This document shows, piece by piece, positions 16,958 through 26,299 of a stretch of DNA of 38,119 bases (positions within the stretch are counted from its first letter, which is position 1; every line of letters begins with the position of its first letter). The DNA lies in NCBI GenBank assembly GCA_024695445.1, contig JAILIG010000186.1, forward strand, positions 1-38,119, in the 5' to 3' direction. The translations under genes were made by a program, and so were the position numbers. Below the pieces are notes generated by a model that was not told the origin of the DNA, made no database searches, and saw only the letters and a list, made by a program, of their open reading frames with translations. The DNA is from Oscillospiraceae bacterium. GTDB lineage: Bacteria; Bacillota; Clostridia; Oscillospirales; Ruminococcaceae.

Positions 16958-17431
16958 TCATTTTCCGCCGCCGGCGAGCAGATAAATCAGCCCGTAAACG
17001 GCGGATGCGGCGGTGCCGTAGAGGATGACCGGCCCTGCGATCGTGAAGATTTTGGTGCCGATGCCCGTGACGGCACCCTCGGTTTTCGCCTCGACGGCCG
17101 CCGCGGAGACGGCGTTGGCAAAGCCCGTGACCGGCACGAGCGTCCCCGCGCCGCCGTGCTTTGCGAGCTTTTCGTAGAGGCCGAGCCCCGTTGCGAGCGC
17201 CGAGCAGAAGACCAGAATCACCGAGGTCCACGCCGCGGCATCCGGCGCGGAAAGCCCCGCGGACAGCAGCAGCTCCCGCAGCTGCTCTCCCGCGGCACAG
17301 ATGCCCCCGCCGATCAGAAAGGCCTTTGGGGCGTTGACGGCTGTGCGGCTCCTGACCGATGCGGCAGCGACCATGCGCCGGTATTCGGCAGCGTCCGGCA
17401 GACGCTTCTCCGGTTTCGTTTGCGGTATCAT
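16958..17431 (-). CDS. spoVAC: Stage V sporulation protein AC-like (SpoVA family)
   Basis: KAFLIGGGICAAGEQLRELL..., GTLVPVTGFANAVSAAAVEAKTEGAVTGIGTKIFTIAGPVILYG matches SpoVAC/E-type. Start at MIPQ after gaggaacatcaggag. Confidence 0.85.
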   Translation of the reverse strand: MIPQTKPEKRLPDAAEYRRMVAAASVRSRTAVNAPKAFLIGGGICAAGEQLRELLLSAGLSAPDAAAWTSVILVFCSALATGLGLYEKLAKHGGAGTLVPVTGFANAVSAAAVEAKTEGAVTGIGTKIFTIAGPVILYGTAASAVYGLIYLLAGGGK

Positions 17432-17569
17432 CTCCTGATGTTCCTCCCTTTCCGACGCGCCCTGACAGCGGTCTGTCCAAAATAGTCTGCCCATGTGCCG
17501 CAAAATCATGTATCTGTGCAAAAAATCCGCAATGACGGAAAATAACCGGTTTTCCGTCCGGTTTTGCTC

Positions 17570-17598
17570 TTGCAATCAAAGCGGAAAAGTAGTATAAT
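17570..17598 (+). promoter_or_regulatory. Promoter for asnB
   Basis: TTGCAA-N17-TATAAT. Confidence 0.7.
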
Positions 17599-17657
17599 AG
17601 AGATGTATGTGCGGACGGAAAAGCCGCACGGCAGAACGCAAGGGAGGCGGCACAGGT

Positions 17658-19550
17658 ATGTGCGGATTTGTTGGCTTTACCGGGCATCCGGACGGCGCGG
17701 AGCAGATTCTTTCGGAAATGGCGGACCGCATCCGTCACCGCGGGCCGGACGCAGACGGCAGCTATCTTGACGACAGCATCGCACTGGGACACAGACGGCT
17801 TTCTATCATTGATCTGACAGAACAGGGCACGCAGCCGATGTTCAACGAGGACGGCTCGCTCGTGCTGGTATTCAACGGCGAAATTTACAACTACCGCGCA
17901 CTGCGCGAGGAACTCAGGGCAGCGGGACATATCTTCCGCACGGAGACAGACTCTGAGGTGCTGCTCCACGGCTATGAACAGTACGGGGCAGAGCTGCTCC
18001 CGAAGCTCCGCGGAATGTTCGCCTTTGTCATCTGGGACAAGCAGGCGAAAAAGCTCTTCGGCGCACGCGATTTCTTCGGCATCAAGCCCTTTTACTACGC
18101 GCAGATGAACGGCACACTGCTCTTCGGCAGCGAAATCAAGGCGTTTCTGCCGCATCCGGACTTCAAAAAGGAGCTGGACACCGCCGTTCTGGAGCAATAT
18201 CTGACCTTTCAGTATTCCCCGACCGAGGACTGCTTCTTCAGGGGCGTGAAAAAGCTCCTGCCTGCGCATTATTTCACCTATGAAAACGGCAGCATGACCG
18301 TCAGCCGCTGGTGGGATATGACCTTTGAGGCGGACGAGCAGCCGCTGCTCGGCGACTGGGTGCGGGACATCTCCGAGACCTTCCGCGATTCGGTCAGTGC
18401 GCATAAGATCGCGGATGTCGAGGTCGGAAGCTTCCTGTCCTCCGGCGTCGATTCGAGCTATGTCGCCGCCGTCGCGGATGTGGACAAGACCTTTACCGTC
18501 GGCTTCGGCACCGACGAGAAATACAACGAAATCAGCTGGGCAAAAAAGTTCTCCCACGCGATTGCGAAGGAAAACTACAGCCATGTCATCACCAGAGAGG
18601 AATACTGGGACGCGCTGCAGGCCGTGCAGTATCAGATGGACGAGCCGCTGGCGGATCCGTCCTGCATCGCGCTGTGGTTTGTCTGCAAGCTGGCGGCGGA
18701 GCAGGTCAAGGTCGTGCTCTCCGGAGAGGGCGCCGACGAGCTCTTCGGCGGCTACAATGTTTACAGTGAGCCCGATTCCTCGGACTACGAAAAGCTGCCC
18801 TTCGGTCTCCGGCGGGCGATTGCGGGGGCGGCGTCCCGTCTGCCCGCAAGGCGCGGCCTGAATTTTCTCGTCCGCAAGGGAACACCGCTCGAAAAGCGGT
18901 TCATCGGCAATGCGTATATGTTCACGCCGGCCGAGCGGAAAAAGCTGCTGAAAATCCGCACGGCCGCTCCGGATCCGACCGAAATCACAAAGCCCTTTTA
19001 CGAGCGTGTGAAGGACGCCGATCCCGTAACGAAAATGCAGTATCTCGACATCCACCTCTGGATGATGGGCGATATTCTGCTCAAGGCAGACAAGATGAGC
19101 ATGGCGCACTCGCTGGAGCTGCGCGTGCCGTTCCTCGACAGAGAGATCGCGGCGCTCGCGGGCAGAATCCCGCGCCGGTTCCGCGTGACGCGCAGAGTCG
19201 AAACTGATGCCGACACGCCCTATGTGACGAAATATGCGATGCGCCTCGCTGCCAAGCGCGACACCCCGAAGGAGACCGCGGACACCGCCGCCAAGAAAAA
19301 GCTCGGCTTCCCGGTCCCGATCCGCGTCTGGCTCAAAGAGGAAAAATGCAGCGAGACCGTAAAGCAGGCGTTCACCTCGCCCGCCGCGGAGCAGTTCTTC
19401 CATACGGAACAGCTCGTAAAGCTGCTGGACGACCACAAAAAGGGCAAGGCGGACAACTCCCGCAAGATCTGGACTGTATATATGTTCCTTGTGTGGTACA
19501 AGGTGTACTTTGAGGAGAATCCGGCGTGCGGAATGCGGAATGCGGAATAA
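17658..19550 (+). CDS. asnB: Asparagine synthase (glutamine-hydrolysing)
   Basis: MCGFVGFTG (catalytic Cys2), RHRGPDADG, FNGEIYNYRALR, SFLSSGVDSSYVAA, LSGEGADELFGGY, MAHSLELRVPFLD. Confidence 0.96.
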   Translation: MCGFVGFTGHPDGAEQILSEMADRIRHRGPDADGSYLDDSIALGHRRLSIIDLTEQGTQPMFNEDGSLVLVFNGEIYNYRALREELRAAGHIFRTETDSEVLLHGYEQYGAELLPKLRGMFAFVIWDKQAKKLFGARDFFGIKPFYYAQMNGTLLFGSEIKAFLPHPDFKKELDTAVLEQYLTFQYSPTEDCFFRGVKKLLPAHYFTYENGSMTVSRWWDMTFEADEQPLLGDWVRDISETFRDSVSAHKIADVEVGSFLSSGVDSSYVAAVADVDKTFTVGFGTDEKYNEISWAKKFSHAIAKENYSHVITREEYWDALQAVQYQMDEPLADPSCIALWFVCKLAAEQVKVVLSGEGADELFGGYNVYSEPDSSDYEKLPFGLRRAIAGAASRLPARRGLNFLVRKGTPLEKRFIGNAYMFTPAERKKLLKIRTAAPDPTEITKPFYERVKDADPVTKMQYLDIHLWMMGDILLKADKMSMAHSLELRVPFLDREIAALAGRIPRRFRVTRRVETDADTPYVTKYAMRLAAKRDTPKETADTAAKKKLGFPVPIRVWLKEEKCSETVKQAFTSPAAEQFFHTEQLVKLLDDHKKGKADNSRKIWTVYMFLVWYKVYFEENPACGMRNAE

Positions 19551-19580
19551 ATGTATCCGCTGTGCGGATGATTCTAAACG
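19525..19580. repeat. Mini copy of dispersed repeat (E)
   Basis: GTGCGGAATGCGGAATGCGGAATAAATGTATCCGCTGTGCGGATGATTC; same words at 23969-24015 (reverse complement) and 26309-26330. Confidence 0.7.
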
Positions 19581-19658
19581 GAGCTTTGCCCCAAGTCCCC
19601 TGCATTCACCTTTGATTTCGCTCTCTGTATGATTTTACATGAGAGAAAGGATTATCAG

Positions 19659-20255
19659 ATGATTTGTCCTTACTGTCTGAAGGAAATGAAATCCGGCTGG
19701 CTTCAGAGCGATCGCGGTGCCATACTGTTCTCCGAGAAGAAAAAAACCGTGCTCTGGCGGCTTTTGCCGCACGCCGCAAAGGATGATATCCGGTTATCGC
19801 ACACGCAGTTCAGCTGGTTCTGTCCGGGCTGCGAAAAGATCGTGATAGATGTCAAGGGGAAAAGCCGGTACAACCCGGACAGAGCCCTGACGGATACGGA
19901 TGTCAGCGAACGGAATATCACCATCGGGGAATGGTCTTACCGGATGCCGGATTTCAGCCGGGGCCCGGACGGCCGGTTGATTCTGATTGACCGGTATTCC
20001 TTTCAGTCGCCGGAGGCGTCCCTCTGGGGACTTGATGCGGACAACGAGCCGTTTGCGGAGCATCATCGCAGCGATGAAGGGGCATGGTTTGAGGATTCTG
20101 TCGAAGCGGATTTCATCACAAAGGAGCAGCTGGCAGACGAAATCGAGCGCCTGAGCGATTTCTTCGCGGAAAACGGCTGTCTCGACTGGGCGGGCGCCTA
20201 TCAGAATATTCTGGTCTGGCTTCGTGCCGACTCCTCATTCCCGACTTCCAACTGA
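19659..20255 (+). CDS. Zinc-ribbon-containing hypothetical protein
   Basis: MICPYCLKEMKSGWLQSDRG...WFCPGCEKIVIDVKGK (two CXXC), RBS gagagaaagg. Confidence 0.75.
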   Translation: MICPYCLKEMKSGWLQSDRGAILFSEKKKTVLWRLLPHAAKDDIRLSHTQFSWFCPGCEKIVIDVKGKSRYNPDRALTDTDVSERNITIGEWSYRMPDFSRGPDGRLILIDRYSFQSPEASLWGLDADNEPFAEHHRSDEGAWFEDSVEADFITKEQLADEIERLSDFFAENGCLDWAGAYQNILVWLRADSSFPTSN

Positions 20256-20276
20256 ACAGAACAGAGAGGTATTGTT

Positions 20277-21359
20277 ATGAGCGAACCGAAATACTCCCAC
20301 CTGATTGACCTGAACGACTATCCCGTCGAATGGTGGAACAAGATCATCCGTCTGGGCGCGACGATCTGCGCGCATCCGCAGCGCTATGTGCAGGCCTGTG
20401 CCGGCAAGATCATGGCGACGCTCTTTTATGAGCCGTCCACGCGCACGCAGATGAGCTTTCAGTCCGCGATGATCCGGCTGGGCGGCAGCATCATCGGCTT
20501 CGACAACCCGATGAGCAGCTCCGTCGCCAAGGGCGAAAACCTGAAGGATACCACCAAGGTCGTCAGCTCGTATTCCGATATTCTCATCATCCGGCACCCG
20601 ACTGCCGGTGCGGCCAAGGCCGCCGCCCTGACTGCGGAATGTCCGGTCGTCAACGCCGGCGACGGCGGCCACCTGCACCCGACCCAGACGCTGACCGATC
20701 TGCTGACGCTGCACATGGAAAAGGGACGGCTCGAACACCTCACCGTCGGGCTCTGCGGCGACCTGCTCTACGGGCGCACCGTCCACTCGCTGCTGAAGGC
20801 GCTCTCATGCTACGCCGGAAACCGCTTCGTGCTGATCTCGACGCCGGAGCTGCGCGTGCCGGATTACATCCGCAAGCTGCTGACCGATTCCGGCTGCGAA
20901 TACCGTGAGGAGACCTCGCTCGACGCCGCAATCGGGGAGCTTGATGTGCTCTACATGACGCGCATCCAGCGGGAGCGTTTTGCCTCTGAGGCCGAGTATC
21001 TCGCGCAGAAGGACACCTACTGCCTCACGCCGGAGAAAATGTCTCACGCAAAGGCAGACCTCGCCGTGCTGCATCCGCTGCCGCGTGTCGATGAAATTGC
21101 GATTGCCGTCGATGACGACGCCCGTGCGCTGTACTTCCGGCAGGCAAAGTACGGAATGTATGTGCGCATGGCACTGATTATGAAGCTGCTCGAAAGCGAG
21201 GAGCATCTGCCCGTGCTGCACGGCACCGATGACGGCGCGCTGCACTGCGTCAACCCGAAGTGCATCACGGCAAAGGAACACTATCTGCCGCAGAAATTTC
21301 TCTGCCAGCACGGCCGAACGGTCTGTGAATACTGCGAGGAACGCGCTCTGCCGCGGTAA
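20277..21359 (+). CDS. pyrB: Aspartate carbamoyltransferase catalytic chain fused to a C-terminal PyrI-like zinc domain
   Basis: FYEPSTRTQMSFQSAMIRLGG, DGGHLHPTQTLTDLLT, HPLPRVDEI. C-terminal CVNPKCIT...CEYC. Confidence 0.95.
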   Translation: MSEPKYSHLIDLNDYPVEWWNKIIRLGATICAHPQRYVQACAGKIMATLFYEPSTRTQMSFQSAMIRLGGSIIGFDNPMSSSVAKGENLKDTTKVVSSYSDILIIRHPTAGAAKAAALTAECPVVNAGDGGHLHPTQTLTDLLTLHMEKGRLEHLTVGLCGDLLYGRTVHSLLKALSCYAGNRFVLISTPELRVPDYIRKLLTDSGCEYREETSLDAAIGELDVLYMTRIQRERFASEAEYLAQKDTYCLTPEKMSHAKADLAVLHPLPRVDEIAIAVDDDARALYFRQAKYGMYVRMALIMKLLESEEHLPVLHGTDDGALHCVNPKCITAKEHYLPQKFLCQHGRTVCEYCEERALPR

Positions 21360-21378
21360 CCTGATTACGGAGACTGAT

Positions 21379-22413
21379 ATGACCGACTTTACAAAGAAAA
21401 GCACCTATTTTTACGAGCTGCCGCAGGAGCGGATCGCGCAGACACCGGTCGAGCCGCGCTCCGCGTCCCGCCTGCTCTGCATGGACCGGCAGACCGGCGC
21501 GCTTGCCCACCGGCATTTCTATGAGCTCGGCGAGCTGCTGAGGCCGGGCGACCTGCTCGTCATGAACGATTCCCGCGTGATTCCGGCGCGGCTGTACGGC
21601 GTGCGCGAGGACACCGGCTCCCCGATCGAATTCCTGCTCTTAAAGCCCACCGCCGAGAAGGTCTGGGAGATCATCTGCAAGCCGGCGAAAAAGGCAAAGC
21701 CCGGCGTGCGCTTCCGCTTCTCGGACAAGCTGACCGCCGAGGTGCTGGGCAGCACGGAGGACGGCGGCCGCCTCGTGCGCTTTTCCTGCGAGGGCAGCAT
21801 CTATGCCGTGCTGGACGAGATCGGACAGATGCCCCTGCCGCCCTACATCACCGAAAAGCTCAGGGACAAGGAACGCTATCAGACCGTCTACGCGAGAGAG
21901 CGCGGCTCCTCTGCCGCTCCGACCGCCGGTCTGCACTTCACGCCGGAGCTGCTCGAAGCCCTGAAGACACAGGGCGTGGATGAGGCCTTCGTCACACTCC
22001 ATGTCGGGCTCGGCACCTTCCGCCCCGTCAAGGAGGACGACATCACCAGGCACCATATGCACATCGAGCATTACATGATTCCGGAGATCACCGCCGAAAA
22101 GATCCGCCGCACGAAGGAACAGGGCGGGCGCGTCATCGCGGTCGGAACCACCTCCCTGCGCACGCTGGAGGGCGCTGCCGCCGCACACGGTACGGTCTGC
22201 GCCTGCGAGGGCGACACCGGCATTTTCATCTATCCGCCGTATGATTTCAAGGTCATCGACGGGCTGATTACGAACTTCCACCTGCCAGAATCCACCCTGA
22301 TTATGCTGGTCGCGGCCTTCGCCGGCTACGAGCACACGATGAACGCCTATCAGACCGCCGTCGAAGAGAAATACCGCTTCTTCTCGTTCGGCGACGCAAT
22401 GGCCATTTTATAA
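21379..22413 (+). CDS. queA: S-adenosylmethionine:tRNA ribosyltransferase-isomerase
   Basis: YFYELPQERIAQTPVEPRSASRLL, ARERGSSAAPTAGLHFTPELL, GTTSLRTLE, NFHLPESTLIMLVAAFAG. Confidence 0.96.
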   Translation: MTDFTKKSTYFYELPQERIAQTPVEPRSASRLLCMDRQTGALAHRHFYELGELLRPGDLLVMNDSRVIPARLYGVREDTGSPIEFLLLKPTAEKVWEIICKPAKKAKPGVRFRFSDKLTAEVLGSTEDGGRLVRFSCEGSIYAVLDEIGQMPLPPYITEKLRDKERYQTVYARERGSSAAPTAGLHFTPELLEALKTQGVDEAFVTLHVGLGTFRPVKEDDITRHHMHIEHYMIPEITAEKIRRTKEQGGRVIAVGTTSLRTLEGAAAAHGTVCACEGDTGIFIYPPYDFKVIDGLITNFHLPESTLIMLVAAFAGYEHTMNAYQTAVEEKYRFFSFGDAMAIL

Positions 22414-22437
22414 CACACCGGAAGGAGTGACAGCGGA

Positions 22438-23865
22438 ATGCAGCAGGAGCTGAGAAAAACCAAGATCGTATGCACCGTCGGTCCGGCAACGGACAAGGAG
22501 GAGGTGCTGCGGCAGATGATGCAGGCCGGCATGAATGTCGCCCGCTTCAATTTCTCCCACGCGGACTACGAAAAGGACAAGCAGCGCTTTGACATGATCG
22601 TGAAGCTGCGCGAGGAGCTGGGACTCCCCGTGGCAACCATGCTTGACACCAAGGGTCCGGAGGTGCGGCTGCGCACCTTCCCGGACGGCCCCGTCGAAAT
22701 TTCCGACGGCGACCTCTACACGCTGACCACCAGAGATGTCCCCTGTGACGGCAAAATCGGCAGCGTCAGCTATGCGCGCCTTGCAAAGGATGTCAAGCCC
22801 GGCGACACCGTCATGATTAACGACGGACTGGTCGAGCTGCGCATCGAGCATGTCACCGCCACCGATATCGAGTGCCGCGTCATCCACGGCGGCACGCTCT
22901 CGAACCACAAGTCCTGTAATTTCCCCGATGTCCACCTCTCGATGCCCTATCTCTCCGATGCGGACATGGAGGATCTCGAATTCGGCGCGAAGCTCGGCTT
23001 TGACTTCATCGCGGCAAGCTTTGCGCGAACTGGCGCGGATATCCGCTATCTGCGGAAATTTACGCAGAGCCTCGGCTGGTACGGCGTGCGCATCATCGCA
23101 AAAATCGAGAACCGCGAGGGCGTCAGCAACATCGACGAAATTCTCGAAGCGGCAGACGGCATCATGGTCGCCCGCGGCGACATGGGCGTCGAGATTCCGT
23201 TTGAGCAGATCCCCGCGATCCAGAAGGAGCTGATCCGCAAGGGCTACGAGGCCGGAAAGCAGGTCATCACCGCGACGCAGATGCTCGAAAGCATGGTCAC
23301 GCACGCCCGTCCGACGCGTGCGGAGATCACCGATGTCGCAAACGCGATTTATGACGGCACCAGCGCGATCATGACCTCCGGCGAGACCGCCGCGGGACAG
23401 CATCCGGTCGAGACCGTCAAGACCATGGCGCGCATCGCGCTGACGACCGAAGCGAGCATCGACTACAAGGCGGACTTCATGGCGCGTGTCGGCGAAAAGG
23501 GCACTGTGGCCGACGCCATTGCACACGCGACCGTCACGACGGCGCATGACCTCGATGCCAGCGCGATCATCACCGTGACGAAGGGCGGCGAGACGGCGCG
23601 GCTGATCTCGAAATACCGGCCGATGTTCCCGATTGTCTCCTGCACGACCGAGCCGATGGTTCAGCGGCAGATGAATCTCTCGTGGGGCGTGCATCCGCTG
23701 GTCATCAGCGAGGAGACGAACACGGACGCGCTCTTCCGGCACGCCGTTGCGGCGGCCTGCGCGGCAGGCTACACCGAGCCGGGCGACATCGCGGTCATCA
23801 CGGCCGGCGTCCCGCTCGGCATCTCCGGCACCACAAACCTCCTCAAAGTCGAAGTCGTCGAATAA
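22438..23865 (+). CDS. pyk: Pyruvate kinase
   Basis: RKTKIVCTVGPATD, MNVARFNFSHAD, DTKGPEVR, MVARGDMGVEIPFEQIPAIQK, ATQMLESM..PTRAEITDVANAIYDGTSAIMTSGETAAG. Confidence 0.97.
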   Translation: MQQELRKTKIVCTVGPATDKEEVLRQMMQAGMNVARFNFSHADYEKDKQRFDMIVKLREELGLPVATMLDTKGPEVRLRTFPDGPVEISDGDLYTLTTRDVPCDGKIGSVSYARLAKDVKPGDTVMINDGLVELRIEHVTATDIECRVIHGGTLSNHKSCNFPDVHLSMPYLSDADMEDLEFGAKLGFDFIAASFARTGADIRYLRKFTQSLGWYGVRIIAKIENREGVSNIDEILEAADGIMVARGDMGVEIPFEQIPAIQKELIRKGYEAGKQVITATQMLESMVTHARPTRAEITDVANAIYDGTSAIMTSGETAAGQHPVETVKTMARIALTTEASIDYKADFMARVGEKGTVADAIAHATVTTAHDLDASAIITVTKGGETARLISKYRPMFPIVSCTTEPMVQRQMNLSWGVHPLVISEETNTDALFRHAVAAACAAGYTEPGDIAVITAGVPLGISGTTNLLKVEVVE

Positions 23866-24016
23866 GCCGGCAGCGAAGTCAAGCCTGTTTGTCCGCTTCT
23901 CTCCGGTGAATTTTGCAGATTGATGCTCTTCAAAGGCGAATGCAGGGGGCTTCGGGCAAAGCCCCCTGCAGAAGTATCCGCGCAGCGGATACATTCATTC
24001 CGCATTCCGCATTCCC
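23866..24016. repeat. Dispersed repeat modules (F)
   Basis: GCCGGCAGCGAAGT..TTTGTCCGCTTCTCT (cf. 26339-26375), GTATCCGCgcaGCGGATAC hairpin, CATTCCGCATTCCGCATTCC. Confidence 0.65.
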
Positions 24017-24041
24017 TGTTCATCTTTGGTCAAAATGCCCC

Positions 24042-24070
24042 TTGAGAAGTCCGGCGATTTGTGCTATAAT
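24042..24070 (+). promoter_or_regulatory. Promoter for carD-like gene
   Basis: TTGAGA-N17-TATAAT with TGc. Confidence 0.65.
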
Positions 24071-24119
24071 ATAAGTGTAGCGATTGCGCGGAATTCCGAA
24101 CAGAAAGGAGCGTCAGATC

Positions 24120-24647
24120 ATGAGCAGATCATTTGAAGCCGGCAGCCATGTCCGGTACGGCGGAAACGGCATCTGTCTGGTAGACCGGATTGAGGAGATC
24201 GTCTATCCCGGCCAGAGCGCGGCGCGCCGCTGCTATGTGCTGCGCCCGATCCGGAATCCCGGTGTCGAAATCACCGTCCCGCAGGACAACGAAACCCTCT
24301 GCGAACGCTTGAAGCCGCTCCGCACCAAGGAGGAACTCGACGGGATGCTCCGCATTGCGGCCGGCGAAGCCGCGATGCCATGGCAGGAGGACCGCAAGCT
24401 CCGCGCACAGGAGTTCCGGCGGATTCTCGCCGGCGGTGACGCGCAGGCGCTGCTGTCGCTCGTTCACTGCATCTTAACGCAGAGCGCCGTGCTGGCAAAG
24501 CGCGGCAGACATCTCTCCGCCGCAGACGACACCGTCCGCAAGGACGCGGAACGGATGCTCGATGAGGAATTCGCCTTCACCCTCGGCACCACGCCGCAGG
24601 AGGCCGGCAGATATATCTGCGAACGGCTGGCACCGCCCGCGGAGTAA
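24120..24647 (+). CDS. CarD/CdnL-like transcriptional regulator
   Basis: FEAGSHVRYGGNGICLVDRIEEI...CYVLRPIRNPGVEITVPQDNE matches the CarD N-terminal RNAP-interaction domain. RBS agaaaggagcg. Confidence 0.85.
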   Translation: MSRSFEAGSHVRYGGNGICLVDRIEEIVYPGQSAARRCYVLRPIRNPGVEITVPQDNETLCERLKPLRTKEELDGMLRIAAGEAAMPWQEDRKLRAQEFRRILAGGDAQALLSLVHCILTQSAVLAKRGRHLSAADDTVRKDAERMLDEEFAFTLGTTPQEAGRYICERLAPPAE

Positions 24648-24767
24648 CATCTGCGCAATTTCTTCCAGAAATTTCCGCCGCATAGACAGCCGCAGGTTCG
24701 CCCATACTACCAGCACGGGCGTGCAGCGATGCACTCCCTCATCACTCTCGAAAAGAGGACTTTTTCA

Positions 24768-24977
24768 ATGTGGGATAAGCTTGCGCTGATTCTGCTGGTC
24801 ATCGGCGGAATCAACTGGGGCCTTGTCGGAATCTTTGAGCTGGACCTTGTCGCGTGGATGTTCGGCGGCGCCGCATCTCTCGTGAGCAGAATGATCTACA
24901 TTCTGGTGGCGGTTTCCGCTGTCTGGTGTATTTCGTTCCTGTTCCGCGACCGGACCGCCGTCCGCGCCGAAAGCTGA
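24768..24977 (+). CDS. DUF378 (YuzA-like) small membrane protein
   Basis: LALILLVIGGINWGLVGIFELDLVAWMFGGAASLVSRMIYILVAVSAVW is diagnostic of DUF378. Confidence 0.85.
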   Translation: MWDKLALILLVIGGINWGLVGIFELDLVAWMFGGAASLVSRMIYILVAVSAVWCISFLFRDRTAVRAES

Positions 24978-25217
24978 CCGGCAGCCGTCCCCGGAATCGC
25001 AGAAAACCCGTGTGCAGTGCGCTGCATACGGGTATACATTTCCCGCCGGCGGCATTCGACCGGTTTCCCTCTGCGAACTGCCTAAATTTCGCGGTGATAT
25101 TCGTACAGATTGCCAAAAATTGTGCGTTCACTTGCGTTTTCACCAAAAATATGATATACTGAATTGATGACAGTCAGAAATAGAATCGAGAGCAATGACA
25201 AGGAGGCTTGCAATTTT

Positions 25218-26222
25218 ATGAACACAACGCAGCAGACCGTTCTGAACGGCACGCCCTGCATTCAGCTCACAGCGGGCGGATACGAAGCCTACATCGCGTA
25301 TGAGATTGGCTCCAATGTGATCCGGCTGCGGGATGTCCGGAACAATATTGATGTGTTCCGCTTCTCGCCCGACAATACACCCGAAACACTCCGCGCTTCC
25401 GCAGAGGTCTGGGGACTTCCGACGCTCTACCTCCCGAACCGGTTTGCGGACGGTGTGCTGAAAACCTCGGATGCAGTCTACCACCTGCCGGTCAACGAGC
25501 CGGAACCGTGGCATAACCACATTCACGGCTTTCTGCACAAGCGCGTACATAATGTCGTCTCGCACTACGCGGACGAGAACTGCGCCGTCGTCAAGACGGA
25601 GTACATCTACGACGAAACCGATCCGTTTTTCCAGCATCTGCCGCTGAAATTCCGCGCAGAGCTGACCTTCACGCTCAGCGCCTACGGCCTCGAACACAAG
25701 ATTGCAATTTTCAATCTGTCCGAGAAGATGCTGCCGATTTCCGTTGCGACGCACACGACGATTCAGGCGCCGTTTCTGGACGGAGCCAGAGCAGAGGATA
25801 TGCGCCTGATGGTGCCGATCGGCAAGCGCTGCGAGCTGAACGAGCGCTGTCTCCCGACGGAGCGCCTGCTGGAGCCGAAGCTGTCCGATCTGGAATACAA
25901 GAACGGCACGAAGGTTCCGGTTCTGCAGAATATCGACAATGATATGTATCAGGCCGAGAACGGAATGCTGGACGGCCAGCGGTTCTACGGCGCGGTTGTC
26001 GAGGATGCGGCAAGCGGCAGAAAGATCTGCTATCAGATCAGCGGCGAATACCGGTTCTGGATCATCTGGAATGACAAGGGCTTCAACGGATACTTCTGTC
26101 CGGAGCCGATGACGGCGATGATTGACGCACCGAACCTCAGTCTGCCGGCAGATGTGACCGGTTATGTAGAGATTCGCCCGTATGCTTCGTTCGAGGCAAA
26201 CCAGCGGTTCTTCACGGCATAA
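25218..26222 (+). CDS. Aldose 1-epimerase family protein
   Basis: Galactose-mutarotase-like features (PTLYLPNRFADG, HNHIHGFLHKR). RBS aaggagg. Confidence 0.8.
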   Translation: MNTTQQTVLNGTPCIQLTAGGYEAYIAYEIGSNVIRLRDVRNNIDVFRFSPDNTPETLRASAEVWGLPTLYLPNRFADGVLKTSDAVYHLPVNEPEPWHNHIHGFLHKRVHNVVSHYADENCAVVKTEYIYDETDPFFQHLPLKFRAELTFTLSAYGLEHKIAIFNLSEKMLPISVATHTTIQAPFLDGARAEDMRLMVPIGKRCELNERCLPTERLLEPKLSDLEYKNGTKVPVLQNIDNDMYQAENGMLDGQRFYGAVVEDAASGRKICYQISGEYRFWIIWNDKGFNGYFCPEPMTAMIDAPNLSLPADVTGYVEIRPYASFEANQRFFTA

Positions 26223-26250
26223 GACAGGGATCGGGGAATAAAAAAGAATG

Positions 26251-26288
26251 AACAGCCTGCGTACCAAGATGCGCAGGCTGCTGTTTTT
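26251..26288 (+). terminator. Intrinsic terminator
   Basis: CAGCCTGCG...CGCAGGCTG ctgTTTTT. Confidence 0.75.
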
Positions 26289-26299
26289 GCCGGCAGTGC

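Noticed and set aside
16716-19436. 906-aa minus ORF spanning spoVAC and antisense asnB
   Set aside because: Antisense to a clear AsnB and partly to other genes; Arg/Ala-rich composition typical of GC-rich shadow frames.
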